From contig NC_087081.1 in assembly GCF_026151205.1 (NCBI RefSeq), positions 18,150,859-18,214,858 on the forward strand: 64,000 nt of DNA. Direction: 5' to 3'. Within the stretch, counting starts at the first letter, position 1. Each line of letters starts with the position of its first letter. Origin of the DNA: Bolinopsis microptera. Its lineage: Eukaryota; Ctenophora; Tentaculata; Lobata; Bolinopsidae. Positions 14,401 through 29,400 of this stretch are shown here, in pieces. A model generated the notes under the pieces. It saw only the letters and a program-made list of their open reading frames with translations. It was not told the origin of the DNA and did no database searches. Both the position numbers and the translations under genes were made by a program.

Positions 14401-17400
14401 TCTTATAGAACGTCGGGCTGCTCTTGCATAGCCTGATAATACAAGCTACCCACACGAAATATCCTTACATTAAATTTTTTTGCGAGTAAATACGCAGTTC
14501 TACTGATCTGACTGAACTTTAATCTATTACTAAATTTAAAATGCTGCCTTTAGCTATACGAAACCAAGATAAACCTAAACAACACTCTCCACATGGGCCA
14601 CAATCAACAACAATCATCGCTTCGACAGCCACAAATGCCAACAACAATCACTCACCACATGTCACAATCTACTACAATCACTCACGACTTGCCAAAATAC
14701 AAAGCAACAACAATCACTCATCACATCCACAATCAACACCATCACTCACCTTCAATTCACACATGCAACAACATCACTCACCACATTTCACATCAACAAC
14801 ATTACACTCACTCATGGCCCAAATACAATCAACATCAATCACCTCATAACATGGGCCACATGCATCACAATCACTACCCACCACTTTCACAAGCAACACT
14901 CTCACCACATCGAACAAATCATCAACAAACACTCACCAGACATTGCCCACAATGCAACATCAATCACCACCACTCCCACAACAACTACAACCACTCACTC
15001 ACAGCCACAATGCGCTCCGTTTATCGACAAAAAACTCTTATCATTAAAATTCGCAACTTTCAATGTTACAACTTAACAATCGTAGATCAGATCAAAATTT
15101 CTATAAACGCAAAAACATATTAAAACATAAATCCTGGAGGACATATTATGTTAATTATTAAACCTTTAATTTAAAACAACAATCACAACAGAATTAAAGA
15201 TTGCAGGCAACGATTTTTTTTAAATTCAAACTAGCATTAACAAAAATATTTTGGAAACCTCAAATTGTATACAAGTACCATAATTTCAAGTAATAGATGT
15301 ATACGTTGCAGACAGATCGTCTACACGCATAGTATATTCAGTGATATTTAGAGTTTTTGTACTTTCTCATACAACCACCGCTCTCACACCACACTTCCAC
15401 TCGCCTTGAACAACACTAACCCGTTTAACCCCCTCTAACCATATTTTCGCCCACTGTTCGCACTAGTCGCTTTGCTCAAGTTCACTCCCAGTTCCCGCCA
15501 TTTTGCTCCACACTATTACATACCTTCACACTCCATCATTCACCTTTCTACCGGTTAGCATTCCAACACTTAGTAATCATTGACACTCAAAAGTATATTT
15601 AGTCATTTTATATGGTAATTTTCGCCCATTTCTTTAAAATTTTTTGTCGTATCTAATTTTTGTTATAATTTTATTATACTTTTTGTAACGTATTTTATGG
15701 ATAAAGCTATATATTCATAGAAATGAATAGTTTTACATTGCGAATAATATATACTATTACTGTACATAATTTTTTGCCTCAGATGTTTTTTTAAATACGT
15801 TACGAATTTTTGATAGAAATATTTTTTACACTACTATAGAACAAACAGTTTAATCAAATACAAGTATCAAATTTAACTATAATTCCTTGTCGCAGCAAAC
15901 AATCAATAGATTACCCAAGATGCATTGCAAGGTGGCTACCATGCACTCAAAATATTATTCTAATCCGAATTTTAACTATGTACTTACGTCGTAATATTAA
16001 GATTCCCTAATTTGAAGAATTTTCATGCATCTTTTTAGTCAAATTCACTAGCATTTTAAAGTAAATGAAGTTCGGAATGCAATTTTCAATTTAAATTTTT
16101 AATTCACATTATTCCATTTAATAATGTACTTAGAAACCCGGCCACAGAGACGCTAATATATTCTTTGTAGTCAGGGTGTCATAGCATCAACAAGTATCCC
16201 TCCAAACCGAAATACTGACCAATTAAAATGAGCTCTACTAAACAACAGCGTATACTAAAAACCTCAAAATGTCTGAAAAATCTAGCATTCACTCACGAAA
16301 AACCCTCTTCCCAGGTTACTTTGCTACTCTTATTTTCTCACTAGGGCACGTCGTCTACAACATACTAAAATAGAATCTTTGAATTATAGAAGATACCTTT
16401 TAAATTTGATTCTTAGAAATTAGTTATATTTTTTGACATATTTGGGCAGGTGTGGTTATATAATATTTCAGTATATGCAAAGCCTCTTGATTTAAGATTG
16501 GTTAATTACTGCACTTCCTACAAAATAATGTCTCACCTCTTAATTCATCCTGATGATTATCCCTGGTAGAACTAGTTACTGTAGCTTACTAGGCTATTGC
16601 TCTTAAATTAGATCATAACAAAGATTGTTAAAGTCATGTTTATAATTGTAATCTAGAATAATTCCCTCATATGATATTAAAATATAAACGTCCATTGTAC
16701 CGTTTTCGTATTTCACTAGGTCCCCCCAACATAGCGGCCCTTTACCCTCAACACACACGTTGTTCCAGAGATTCGCCATTCTAAAACAATTACCCCTCAC
16801 TATTGTCCACTGCAGTGAATTGAACTGAACTCCCTCGCTCTTTCTTCGACGCCATAGTAATAATCTCTCAGCATTTCCTCACTTTTAGATCCATATGTGT
16901 ACCGTCTCGCAATAAAAAGGGGTGAAATGAGTTTAAAAAAAGTTTTATCTACTCTGCTAATGAAAGGTAAGATTTTTAAAAAGGTTTTTATCGGGCGAGG
17001 TTCGAATTCATTCGATAAACGTAAAAATATTGACAATATTAAACACTTTCATATTTATACTAAATCTCATTTATCATTCTTCATAGAATATCAGTTTATA
17101 CTTTTCCAAACCTGTACAAAATTTCAGAAACCTCCTGTTAACATATTAGACTAAAACCATACCTGTTAACAGAGATACTAAAACCAAGTCTGTTAACATA
17201 TTGAAATAGAAACCTGTCTGTTAACAAATACAAAACCAGCGGGATACAGTGTAGACGATAACCATCTGGTAACATATTAACTAGAAACCATCTGTATACG
17301 ATAGTTATATTGAACAAAACCTGTCTGGTAACATATGAGACTATAAACACCAACTTGAAATAAGGATCTAGAAACGCAATTAACAGATTAGACTATAAAC

Positions 17401-20400
17401 CTCGGTAACATATTGAACTGAGAACCAGCCTTTAACAATTTAATCTAAAACCAGTCCCTGTTATATAGTTGAGAACTAGAAAACCATACTTTAACATTGG
17501 AACTAAGAAACCAACCTGGTAACATATGGACTAGAACCAGACTGTTTTACTTATTAACTAAAACCTACTTTAACATATTTGACAAAACCATCTGAGTAAC
17601 ATTATTGATACTAAAACCAACTTTAACATTTTGGAACTAAATCGTGACGATAACATATTTGAACTAGAAACCTTCATTTTGAAGGCTGGACTACCAAAAA
17701 ATGTCAACAGAAGAGGTTTAGTTATGAAAACATTTTACAACTTTGAAGGTACAAAAATATAAGTAAATTTTAAGCTGTAACACTTCATTTGTAATTGAAT
17801 TTATATAATGCTATCATGTAATAATAATAAGTTCAAGCAATTAATCGTTGGTATAATTTCATCTAATCTGACCTCACAGTTAAATGTCTTCTGTAGCACA
17901 TGCTCCAACATTGGCTATATCTAACGACGACGTGACTCTCTATCCATAATGGGTTAACTGGATGCCTAGGTAATATTAATGAGGAGTTCTAGTAATTAAT
18001 ACGACACTCATTACTGAGTCAGGTAATTAATTAATTAGATTCGTAATAATTAATACGAACACCTCATTTCTGGATCTAGGTAATTAATAGCGACACGCTC
18101 ATTTGTTGATTTCAAATATGACCCAGCTGCTTAATCACTCTACACCTAATTCGTACTTCAAACGTGCGAAAGTCTCCACAGTTTGAAACGTAACTTAAAT
18201 ACATACATTTTTGAAACTCTGATTCCTTGGGTCGTTCACCATATATAACGTAATCACTAATCAGTCAAGGGAGTGTTATATAACAATACTATTTCATATT
18301 ACTACCCTATAATTAATGGGTTCATCACGATGAAGTGTTACACTTTGTTACGTGTAATTGGAATTTTAGTTCATACCATCAGTGCACTGATGATTTCTTG
18401 GGTTGTATCATGACGAAAAGTTGGTCTGACGCCACCGTCTTTCAATTTTGTATCTACGCTCGCTTGTCGTATTGACACTTCACTGTCGACGCCACCCTCA
18501 ATTATATATTATATATATATCATCATTTAAGCTTTCGTATAACATTTGTTCAGATGCCCATACTGGTCGAATCAAGAGCCAGGAAACTTTAGAAAATGCT
18601 GACTTATGCTGGTTACGCAATATCCCGAAATGGAAAATAACAGTAACAGAACATTTAGTACTAATCACGACTACACCTTCAACCATAAATCTAAAACTCA
18701 CCTCCACACTTCAAGAGGGGGCTGCTTTGATTTCTCTGGTTACATATAAAGCTGCAAACTGGTAAATAACATATCAGACATATTAAAACATTATTGTGGC
18801 TATCCGTAAACCTAAAAACGAACCAATAACTTGCAACACAGCTCACTACCTACATCCAAAATATTTTATTATTTTAAATTGAAAAATGTTTCACTGTTAA
18901 ATGACCTTGCGATGCGGAAAGAGCACTAGAGGTCCTTAATTCAATGTCAGATCTGGTGAAGTTTCCAATACTTCTGTATTAACGATATGGAACTAGAGGG
19001 CCTAATTCGATTCAATGTGAAGATCTGTGTAAGTTTATCCCCATACTCTGTATGACACGGATATAACTAAGGGCCTAATTTCAATGAGAAACCTGTGTGG
19101 AAGTTTCCTATACTTCTGGTTAAAACGATTTGGAGGACACTAGAGGGCCAATTCATGTGAATCGGTGTAAGTTCCCAGAACTTCGGTATTGTAACGAATA
19201 TGGAACTAAGGGCCTAATATCAATGTGAATATCTGTGTGAAGTTCCCATACTTCTGGTTATACAAACGTATATGGAACACCAGGGATTTAAACCAGATAC
19301 TGATGTAACTCTCAATTACGTTTACGTTTATAATTACTTAATAGTTACAGTGACACATCTCTACGAGTAATTCAAGATTTTTTTTGGTTAAGGTTGTACA
19401 CCGCCCACGTGCAAAATTATGACTTAGCAAAAGTTTGCATTTTAACCTTGTACGTTTCGTTTACTAGTCACATTTACAACACGCACTTGCAAAATGTTTA
19501 AAACCTGCATTTTATCTTTGGGTCTTATTAACGTTGTGTTTAGTGCGAGCATCATGTTTAATCGGCTTAATCTCTCGTTGTGTAGATATATTTGACAGCA
19601 TGTTAACTCACAACAAAAATGACGATTTAGTTTCCTCCCTGTACCTCGGGTTTTTCTAGTATTTATATAAAATAATAATATATTGTTGCTTTTTCCTCCC
19701 AAAAAGAGTACTTAACAGCAAACAATCAGGATCATTATAATTCGAACAATTGATATCGATCAATTGGCGGCAAACGAACCGTTTTCATGGGATATAATAG
19801 AAAAAACAAAAGCCAGTCCGCATGTTTTTTTCATAACATAAAGTGAATCGTATGCCACCAATCAACAGGGCACGGATCGAGTGGCTAAAAGCAATAGTCG
19901 GGGGTCAACGTTGTCACTCGGTAAGCACATCTAAGTCACTATGATAATATATATATTATTTCTAAATATTAATGTCTGAAACGAGAGTTTTAATTCATAT
20001 TAATTATTTCATTTTGATGGGCAGAGATAGCGAAACCATACAGCCACTCTTGTCTCCAACAATCGATCATAAGATTTTTGGAATACTTTACTTTTAATTG
20101 ATTCAGAAAGTTTTTGTTCTCTGGCGACTAACAGCAAAATTCTTTACCAATTAATCAACAACACACTTAGTTAACCAGTTTATTTGGTTTTTCCAAATAG
20201 TTACTGATTATTTCTGATTGCGCCAATTATTTTGCACTGTTAGATAAACGTCGTTGTTTTTTTCCAAAGTAACTACGTCTTATTTTCATAGCGACTAAAA
20301 TTGGTAAATATGTGAGAAAACTGTCCCTCATAAAAGTGATTAATCAAAACTTAGGTTTAGTGAATTGCTAGAGATGTTGGCTATTTGTGAGCTGTGCCTC

Positions 20401-23400
20401 AAAGTGTTCAGAGTTGATTGCTAGTTTGTTGTGTGAGCGGTGCCTGTAAGTGGTCAGAGTTGATTCTAGTTGGTTGTTGAGCTGTGCCTAATTCAGAATG
20501 ATTGGCTAGTTTGTTGTGTGACTGTGCCGTAAGTGTCAGAGTTATTGCTATTTGTTGGTGAGCCTGTGCCTGTAAAGTGGCAGAGTTTGATGGGCGAGTT
20601 AGTTTGTGAGCTGTGCCTGTAAGTGTCATTTTATGCGAGTTGGGGTGTGTGAGTCTGTGCCTTAATGATCAGAGTTGATTGCAGTTTGTTGTTGACTGTG
20701 CCTGGAAGTGTCAAGTTTGATTGCTAGTTGGTTGGTGTAGCTGGTGCTTGTAATCAGGTAGCGGAACAAGTTGTATGTCAGAGTAATAAATTAAACGCAT
20801 CCGATCGCAACCGCTATGTCCTCATCAATGATCCGTCATAAAATAACTGCCTCTTCATTATAAAGAATCCGTAGCCATAACTCTCGTCACGGTCGTTCTA
20901 ATTCTAATTTCATTATTCTTCGTTAAGATTGATAACCAATAACCATCAGGTGGGAACTTGAGCAGAAGTATAATTCGTATTTATGCTCTTCATTGTATTT
21001 GATAAATAAGTTTATTTCTAAGTATTCCGATCCGCCGGGGCTCATAGCATCGGTAGGCCCCTAAAATGTTTTCGCCAACGTATATACCTTCACTCCACTA
21101 AAAGGAGGTGGACCCAGAATCTATATTGATCCAGACAAGCGGTTGTCAGATGGATGTTCAACTATAACACACTACAGAATTGATTTTTTTCTTTTTTCCG
21201 CCAATACTCCATGGGGTCTTACTCTCTGGGGCTCCAGTTTGACCTCAAGTATCTGTAACCTTGTTTCGAAACCAATGTTTCAGATCGGGGCCCATCTGTA
21301 GTCGCTAGAGTTTGGTCTTTGGTTCCAAGCGCTGCACTCATCCGTCAATCTCTCTACTGTTTGTCAGTATCGACGTTTTCGTCCCGTCTCATATTCACTG
21401 TCCCGCACTGAATCTTGATAATCTTTCTTTGTCAACCCACCTCTCCTCTTAGACTTAATCTAGGACCGCTGCGGATTGAATTGCCTTGTAAGCTTGTGGT
21501 ATTATGAATACCAGTATATGATTAACGCTAATTTATCAAAATGTAGAATATTTTAGGAATCCAATACACTGATCAACCAACTTGCGACATAACATATCGT
21601 TTTTTCTTGCTAAGAACCCGGTCCCAATCCCCGGCTTTTTCTCGGTCCCGGTCGTAAACCCGGTATTATTTCCTGATCCCGCTGTTCCCGTCACGGCATG
21701 TTGTTTCCAGCCGACAGGGTCCAATAAACGGTCCCGTCGAGATCCCTTGGCCACAACAAATTATAAGAAACTTGACTCATTTATTTTGTGGTATTTCACA
21801 CGCAAAATCGTATATGTTTTAGATTATGTGTGTAGGGTATCGGGATTCTGGGAGGTGTGGTGCATGATCTCCATCAACCAAAGAATCCTTCCATTGATCC
21901 TTCGGCACAGAGTTATAGAAGATGCCTCCCCGCAAACGGTATGACTGGTACGAATGCATTGGCATAGTCTATCTAACAGTATGGCGCACTGCATCTCGTA
22001 CCTTAAGTGAAAGAAATGTGTTCGGATTAGTCTTATGGCCACTGCCCCCCCCTTTCTTGACGATCGAGTGGCTTCAGCATTCGTCCAAGCTGATGTCTTG
22101 GTCCAGAGTTCTGTGAGTGTGTGCAATTAGAATTCTGGTGGCCTAAAAAAGCCTTAGTAAAAGTGTAAAAAATGACATTTTTTTCTCACCTAACGTAATG
22201 GTTTACCTTTAATGTACTATTGATAGTAACTGATACTGTATCGAAAATAATAGAAAATTAGATTTTTTGAAGATAGTTTGGTAATTTTATTAAAAGTGTA
22301 AACTATGTAATAAGATGGTATATGATGAAAATAATGTAAATATAATGAATAAATGTATCCTAGTTGATTACACTTTTACTACACCATTCAAAAAAAAGCA
22401 AAATGTTTGTGTAAAATTGTGTATAAATATTGAGGTACTAGGTTACCCGGCAAAAAACAGTCTTTGCCTTTATTAATAGTTCCCAGGGGGAAGTAAATGT
22501 ATTTTATATTAATAGTCCTAAAATTTTGGCCTGGCCGTACTATACTATACTACGACACCGTTGTAACTTTTACGACTTTCGTTCATATTACAAACCAATT
22601 TATAATTATCTTCTGCGTAAAAAAACCGCGCAAACGTGAGTGCCCGGCGTGCACCTTGATGTCCGCTTTCATTAAATATAAAATTACGTAAATCTTCGTG
22701 TCTCCTTATCTAATGCTTTGTTTCGAATCATGCTTGTCGACTGTCAGTTCGTAACAGGATCGGTATCCTCCATATCGTAAAGGTACTAAAAATCCTATAA
22801 GCAACTAAGATATTTGTCTATTGTTCACGATCTATATATGATGTGAATTATCGGTGGCCGACTCGAAACCATGAAACTGATCGGGTTTTAAAGTTTACCA
22901 AGAAGCAATTTTACACTTATAAAGTTATTAATTTTTTATATATCCATTCGATAATCCTTATGAAAATTTGTGGCTCTCTATTGTTTGAATTTTACATGCC
23001 CTTAAATATATGGTGACAAGCTATTGTATATAGATATCTAATTCGGGTGATAAGTCTGTAGCATCAGGTTTTTCGGTACTCCCCATATAGATAGTTGCTC
23101 TTTGTTTTAAAAATCAATGATATTTTGTGAGGTGGTTCGCTACTCTGTGCTATCAAGCACCTAAAAATGTTAATGTTGCACGCACTAGTTGCAGTCTAAC
23201 GCGATACCTATATACCCTTCAGAATTGGTTCGTGCAGGTGTTTGGGTCCAATAAAACCACACACTCCCTGTAATATCAAGATAACAAATCAAACCCTAAG
23301 ACTATTCGGGCGATGAACCACACACATCTCCCCGGTATAAATCAATGATAAACGAAATCAAACCTAGTCTATTCGCAGATAACTGTAATGAGCTAGACAG

Positions 23401-26400
23401 TGACTCGATTAACTTTATTGAGACGTAGAGAAGGAATATATTCTATAGGTAAGAAGTGGAGGGGTATGAGAAGTGTGGTTTCCTGAATTGTTAAAAGTAC
23501 CCTTCATGTAGAGAGGAGGTAGTGAAGGAGTGTGAAAATTTCCTTCCCCCCCAGCGCGGCCCGCACATCTTCTGGTCTGGTGTAAGGCACAAAAGAAATT
23601 GTATTATTTATCATCTTCGTGTAAAATAGACGATAAAACTATGTTCAATCCAACACTAACATGCTTGGTCAATGGGCCCTCAGTTGATGATCCGGAATTA
23701 TATCAGTAACTTAGGCACTACAGCAAAAGTGGAAACGACATTTGATCATATCGTGGAAATGTGTCATATATATTTGGGGGTGGCATTTACTTCGGATACC
23801 TTGTCACGTCTATGTAGATGACTCAGCCACGATTTGAGCCAATATTAAACATTTATTCACTTCCTTACTCATGCGTATAAAAACTTCATGCCCCTAGCGT
23901 GGCCGAGTTATATCGAAAGTATATCAACTTGTTCAAAACCGATTTGGAAAAATGTTGGACATTGCATGAGAATTTGAAAGCATTGAAATAATCATTACTT
24001 ATTTTAATCACACGTGCTTTGGAGCAAAATCTGGCCCGATAAGCAGAATTTGATCAACGATGAGATACTTGACGTGCCACCAGGTACTATACCGTGTCAC
24101 ATTAATTTGAAGTAGTTAAGCGATAGTGTCATCATACAGCATTAATAATTAAAACGATTATAACTTTAACGTAGGGGTTTCCCGGGCTCAATATTCCTGG
24201 CGTATATTGAATTCGCTAGTGTAATATTTTCATGTCTACTCCGTGTTTAACTTTTTAAAGTAAACTTATGTCTAATACTCTCGTGGCACCGCTGGGGTTA
24301 CCATGATCCGACTTGTCACATGCGTATCGTGCTTTTCATATCATACTCAGTATGTCCGGTTTTTTGTTATATAGCATATTTCGGAAATGGTGTTATGATT
24401 GTATTTTCGACGTATTTCGCCAAGTTTTTATTGTTACATAGTAATGCTTTTCAGACAAAGTTCAAACAAAGTCTTCATGATATACATCCTGGTATGACCC
24501 TTTAATTTATTGTCCATCAAGGTGTCATAAATTCACAATAAATGTATCAATACATATTTATAGAATATAGAAACTATAGATCTATTATGTATTTAAATTG
24601 TGTGTCAGCACGTAGCCAGGGGCTGCAGCCCCTAGTCCCTGGTCGCCTGTAACTGGGCTGTTTTATGACCAGTCTTACTGGTATACGCAGGCAATTGACG
24701 CAGTACTTGATTCATTCATGTCCCAGTTTATTGCTATCCTACAAATTTCTTTAATGCCAAATTCCTCTAAAACACCCTATTTCGCAATTTTTCCATCTCG
24801 TTTGCTTCACCATTGAATTTGTAGAACATCTGCGCTGATTTACAGTAAATTACATGGTTTGCTCCTTGCATCTGTATTGCTAAATATTAATTCGGCCTAA
24901 CATAGACGCGGAACGTCAAATCTGTTAAAAAAGGAATTATACGATAGGTACTAGCACGGGTTTAACCCGCGCGGCCCTTCAGGGAGCCGTGCGCAAGGGT
25001 TTGGGATCTTTGTTAGCTCGTGACTAATTAAGGATAATTTTCGGTAAAAAATGTCGACGTAACTTATAGTACGGTCAGTCATATAATAGTTCTTATGAAT
25101 ATGGGTTTTAAATGGTTAAGGGTGTATGTAAGGATGACCCGGAGGATAGTGTGATCAAATTGGGTAGCGATGAGGATGATTAAAGCTTGCTAGCATTCTT
25201 CCATTGTTAAATTACCTCGACACATAGTCTTTAGTTGGCGTACTAAACGACGGGGTTATTAAGAAAGAGCTTACTTACAACAATTATAATGTAGGTCTGT
25301 ATAACATAAATCATAGCACAATCTCGGTTAATGAATGATTGGGGGCTTCCGCGTTCTTCAATGGGTATGCTGGATGTTGGCAAATATAATAGAAAAACAC
25401 TCGTCCGTCAATAGAACCCGCAAAACAGGTTTTAACTTGCTCTGCAAAACCGACTACGGGCCCAGTTTTTCTGTCATAGGTGCTGCATGGCAGCGTTAAT
25501 ATTCAATGTTTGTGGTGAGATGGACTCCGGTATTTTTGATTATAATCAAAATTGTGCGAATCTGCGGTAACGCTTCATCATGTGATGATGAAGCACTCTA
25601 CACACGACTGTCACGTGACTTTTTCAACTCGTTCTCTAGCGCCCTGAACGACTATTCGAACTCTAACCCTCTAATCTGAGTCCCAACCCTAACCCTAACC
25701 CTATCCTTAACAAAAGCATATGCTGAAACCCTAACCCTGACGAGAAATTGGACTAACTTCCTTATACGGTCATGTCCATCGTGATCGAGACAGTTTTCGC
25801 CAATATCCCGTCAATACATACTCTTTTCATTTATCCTCGGTCATATCAGCCGAATGATTAGGATACCGTGATTGAGTGTTGATATGAGTGTCATCAGATC
25901 AGGCCCTAGTTTCCACCTTTTTAAGAAACTACCGCCTTGTTCCTATTCCCATGAATGCACTTCCTTGACCATCGCTGGCCAAATTCATGATTGAACTTTT
26001 GGCTACTACTGGTTTATAGATTAAAACGTATCTTAATTAAAATGTTTTGCAAATCAAAATCAATCTGACCGTGTATAATGAAAACGTTAGAATGAATTTG
26101 AGACTCAGTTTTCAAATAAAACAATTATTGCGTAGATTACTGGTGACGCCTAAACGCCACTGAATTATTATATTTATGGTTAACCATCCTAAACTGCGGG
26201 ACCAACTTTAGCCTACATTAGTCAATGTTGGCGACAGTTATGTTAAGGGCCGCTTCAAAATTGAAATTCTGATTTTGTTTGTGTAATTTGGAAATACGGT
26301 TAAATTTTAATATTATTACTCCAGGTGTGAACAAATCTGCCAATCAAGTAGTAAAAACCTACAGTGGCAACGTTTACTTCGGCAAATGTAGAACAGTGGA

Positions 26401-29400
26401 TCGAAGAGAACAGCGAACTTAAAAGACTACTTATAACTTCATACAGGTTGTTAATCTTTTTGTCACCCCTCTCCTTATCCTCCCCACCTCGTGTTATTCT
26501 TCCTCCTCCCTACTCTCTTCCTTCATCCTCCCCACCTCTTTTATTCTTCCTCCTCCCTACTCTCTTCCTTATCCTCCCCCACCTCTTTATTCTTCCTCCT
26601 CCCTACTCTCTTCCTTATCCTCCCCCACCTTTTTATTCTTCCTCCTCCCTACTCTCTTCCTTATCCTCCCCCACCTCTTTTATTCTTCCTCCTCCCTACT
26701 GCTCTTCTTATCCTCCCCCACCTTTTTATTCTTCTCTTACCTACTCTCTTCCTTATCCTCCCCCACCTCTTTTATTCTTCCTCCTCCCTACTCTCTTCCT
26801 TATCCTCCCCCACCTCTTCTTTTCTTCCTCCTCCCTACTCTCTTCCTTGTCCTCCACCACCTCTTTTATTCTTCCTCCTCCCTACGCTCGTCCTTATCCT
26901 CCCCCACCTCTTTTATTCTTCCTCCTCCCTACTCTCTTCCTTATCCTCCCCCACCTCTTTTATTCTTCCTCCTCCCTACTCTCTTCCTTATCCTCCCCCA
27001 CCTCTTTATTCTTCCTCTCCCTACTCTCTTCCTTGTCCTCCACCACCTCTTTTATTCCTACTCCTCCCTACTCTCTTCCTTATCCTCCCCACCTCTTTTA
27101 TTCTTCCTCCTCCCTACTCTCTTCCTTGCCTCCCCCACCTCTTTTATTCTTCCTCCTCCCTACTCTCTTCAGTTATCCTCCCCCACCTCTTTATTCTTCC
27201 TGCTCCCTACTCGCTTCCTTATTCTCCCCCACCTCTTTTATTCTTCCTCCTCCCTACTCTCCTCCTTATCCTCCCCACCTCTTTATTCTTCCTCCTCCTA
27301 CTCTCTTCCTTTCCTCCCCACCTCTTTTATTCTTCCTCCTCCTACTCTCTTCCGTTATCCTCCCCCACCTCTTTATTCTTCCTCCTCCCTACTCTCTTCC
27401 TTATCCTCCCCCACCTTTTTTATTCTTCCTCCTCCCTACTCTCTTCCTTGTCCTTTACCACCTCTTTTAATTCTTCCTCCTCCCTACTCTCTCTTCCTTG
27501 TCCTCCCCCACCTCTTTTATTCTTCCTCCTCCCTAATCGCTTCCTTATCCTCCCCCACCTCTTTTATTCTTCCTACTCTCTTCCTTATCCTCCCCCACGT
27601 CTTTTATTCTTCCTCCTCCCTACTCTCTTACTTATCCTCCCCCACCTCTTTTATTCTTCCTCCTCCTACTCTCTTCCTTATCCTCCCCCACCTCTTTTAT
27701 TCTTCCTCCTCCCTACTCCTTCCTTATCCTCCCCCACACCTCTTTTATTATTCCTCTCCCTACTCTCTTCCTTATCCTCCCCACCTCTTTTATTATTCCT
27801 CCTCCCTACTCTCTTTCCTTGTCCTCCCCCACCTCTTTATTCTTCCTCCTCCCTACTCTCTTCTTTATCCTCCCCACCTCTTTTATTCTTCCTCCTCCCT
27901 ACTCTCTTCCTTATCCTTCCCCACCTCTTTTATTCTTCCTCCTCCCTACTCTCTTCCTTATCCTCCCCCACCTCTTTTATTCTTCCTTCTCCCTACTCTC
28001 TTCCTTATTCTCCCCCACCTCTTTTATTCTTCCTCCTCCCTACTCTCTTCCTTATCCTCCCCCACCTCTTTTATTCTTCCTCCTCCCACTCTCTTCCTTA
28101 TCCTCCCCCACCTCTTTTATTCTTCCTCCTCCTACTCGCTTCCTTATCCTCCCCCACCTCTTTTATTCTTCCTCCTCCCTACTCTCTTCCTTATCCTCCC
28201 CCACCTTTTTATTCTTCCTCCTCCCTACTCTCTTCCTTGTCCTCCACCACCTCTTTTATTCTTCCTCCTCCCTACTCTCTTCCTTGTCCTCCACCACCTC
28301 TTTTATTCTTCCTCCTCCCTAATCGCTTCCTTATCCTCCCCCACCTCTTTTATTCTTCCTACTCTCTTCCTTATCCTCCCCCACGTCTTTTATTCTTCCT
28401 CCTCCCTACTCTCTTACTATCCTCCCCCACCTCTTTATTCTTCCTCCTCCCTACTCTCTTCCTTATCCTCCCCCACCTCTTTTATTCTTCCTCCTCCCTA
28501 CTCTCTTCCTTATCCTCCCCCACCTCTTTTATTCTTCATCCTCCCTACTCTCTTCCTTATCCTCCCCCACCTCTTTTATTCTTCCTCCTCCCTACTCTCT
28601 TCCTTATCCTCCCCCACCTTTTTAGTCTTCCTCCTCCCTACTCTCTTCCTTGTCCTTTACCACCTCTTTTATTCTTCCTCCTCACTACTCTCTTCCTTGT
28701 CCTCCCCCACCTCTTTTATTCTTCCTCTCCCTAATCGCTTCCTTATCCTCCCCCACCTCTTTTATTCTTCCTACTCTCTTCCTTGTCCTCCCCCACGTCT
28801 TTTATTCTTCCTCCTCCCTACTCTCTTACTTATCCTCCCCCACCTCTTTTATTCTTCCTCCTCCCTACTCTCTTCCTTATCCTCCCCCACCTCTTTTATT
28901 CTTCCTCCTCCCTACTCTCTTCCTTATCCTCCCCCATCTCTTTTATTCTTCATCCTCCCTACTCTCTTCCTTATCCTCCCCCAGCTCTTTTATTCTTCCT
29001 CCTCCCTACTCTCTTCCTTGTCCTCCACCACCTCTTTTATTCTTCCTCCTCCCTACTCTCTTCCCTATCCTCCCCCACCTCTTTTATTCTTCCTCCTCCC
29101 TACTCTCTTCCTTGTCCTCCACCACCTCTTTTATTCTTTCTCCTCCCTACTCTATTCCTTATCCTCCACCACCTCTTTTATTCTTCCTCCTCCCTACTCT
29201 CTTCCTTATCCTCCCCCACCTCTTTTATTCTTCCTCTTACCTACTCTCTTCCTTATCCTCCCCCACCTCTTTTATTCTTCCTCCTCCCTACTCTCTTCCT
29301 TATCCTCCCCCACCTCTTTTATTCTTCCTCCTCCCTACTCTCTTCCTTGTCCTCCCCCACCTCTTTTATTCTTCCTCCTCCCTACTCTCTTCCTTGTCCT

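Larger units (their letters stand above)
9060..26350. other. Low-accuracy stretch, probably uncorrected long-read sequence
   Basis: Units first seen intact at 8340-9060 reappear here with an insertion or deletion every 10 to 20 bases. The CCCTTAATGCC arrays (9060-10150, 12060-13015), a 27-bp CTGTTAACATATTGAACTAG array (17130-17670), a 67-bp array (18900-19280) and a roughly 48-bp TGTGAGCTGTGCCTGTAAGT array (20340-20770) all show the same scatter, whereas arrays elsewhere in the window are uniform. Host exons in this interval would be unreadable by frame. From 10150 to 11290 and 15120 to 17130 I see no gene, only simple CA-rich or AT-rich sequence. Confidence 0.7.

Noticed and set aside
14541-15123. 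176-codon His/Thr/Gln-rich frame
   Set aside because: It follows a degenerate CAACAATCACTCACCACATG repeat, with overlapping frames of the same composition.
24329-24494. Exon-like segment ending CATCCTG|GTATGA with a hydrophobic frame
   Set aside because: The acceptor is weak, the peptide does not align with PCNX4 as I know it, and it lies in low-accuracy DNA.
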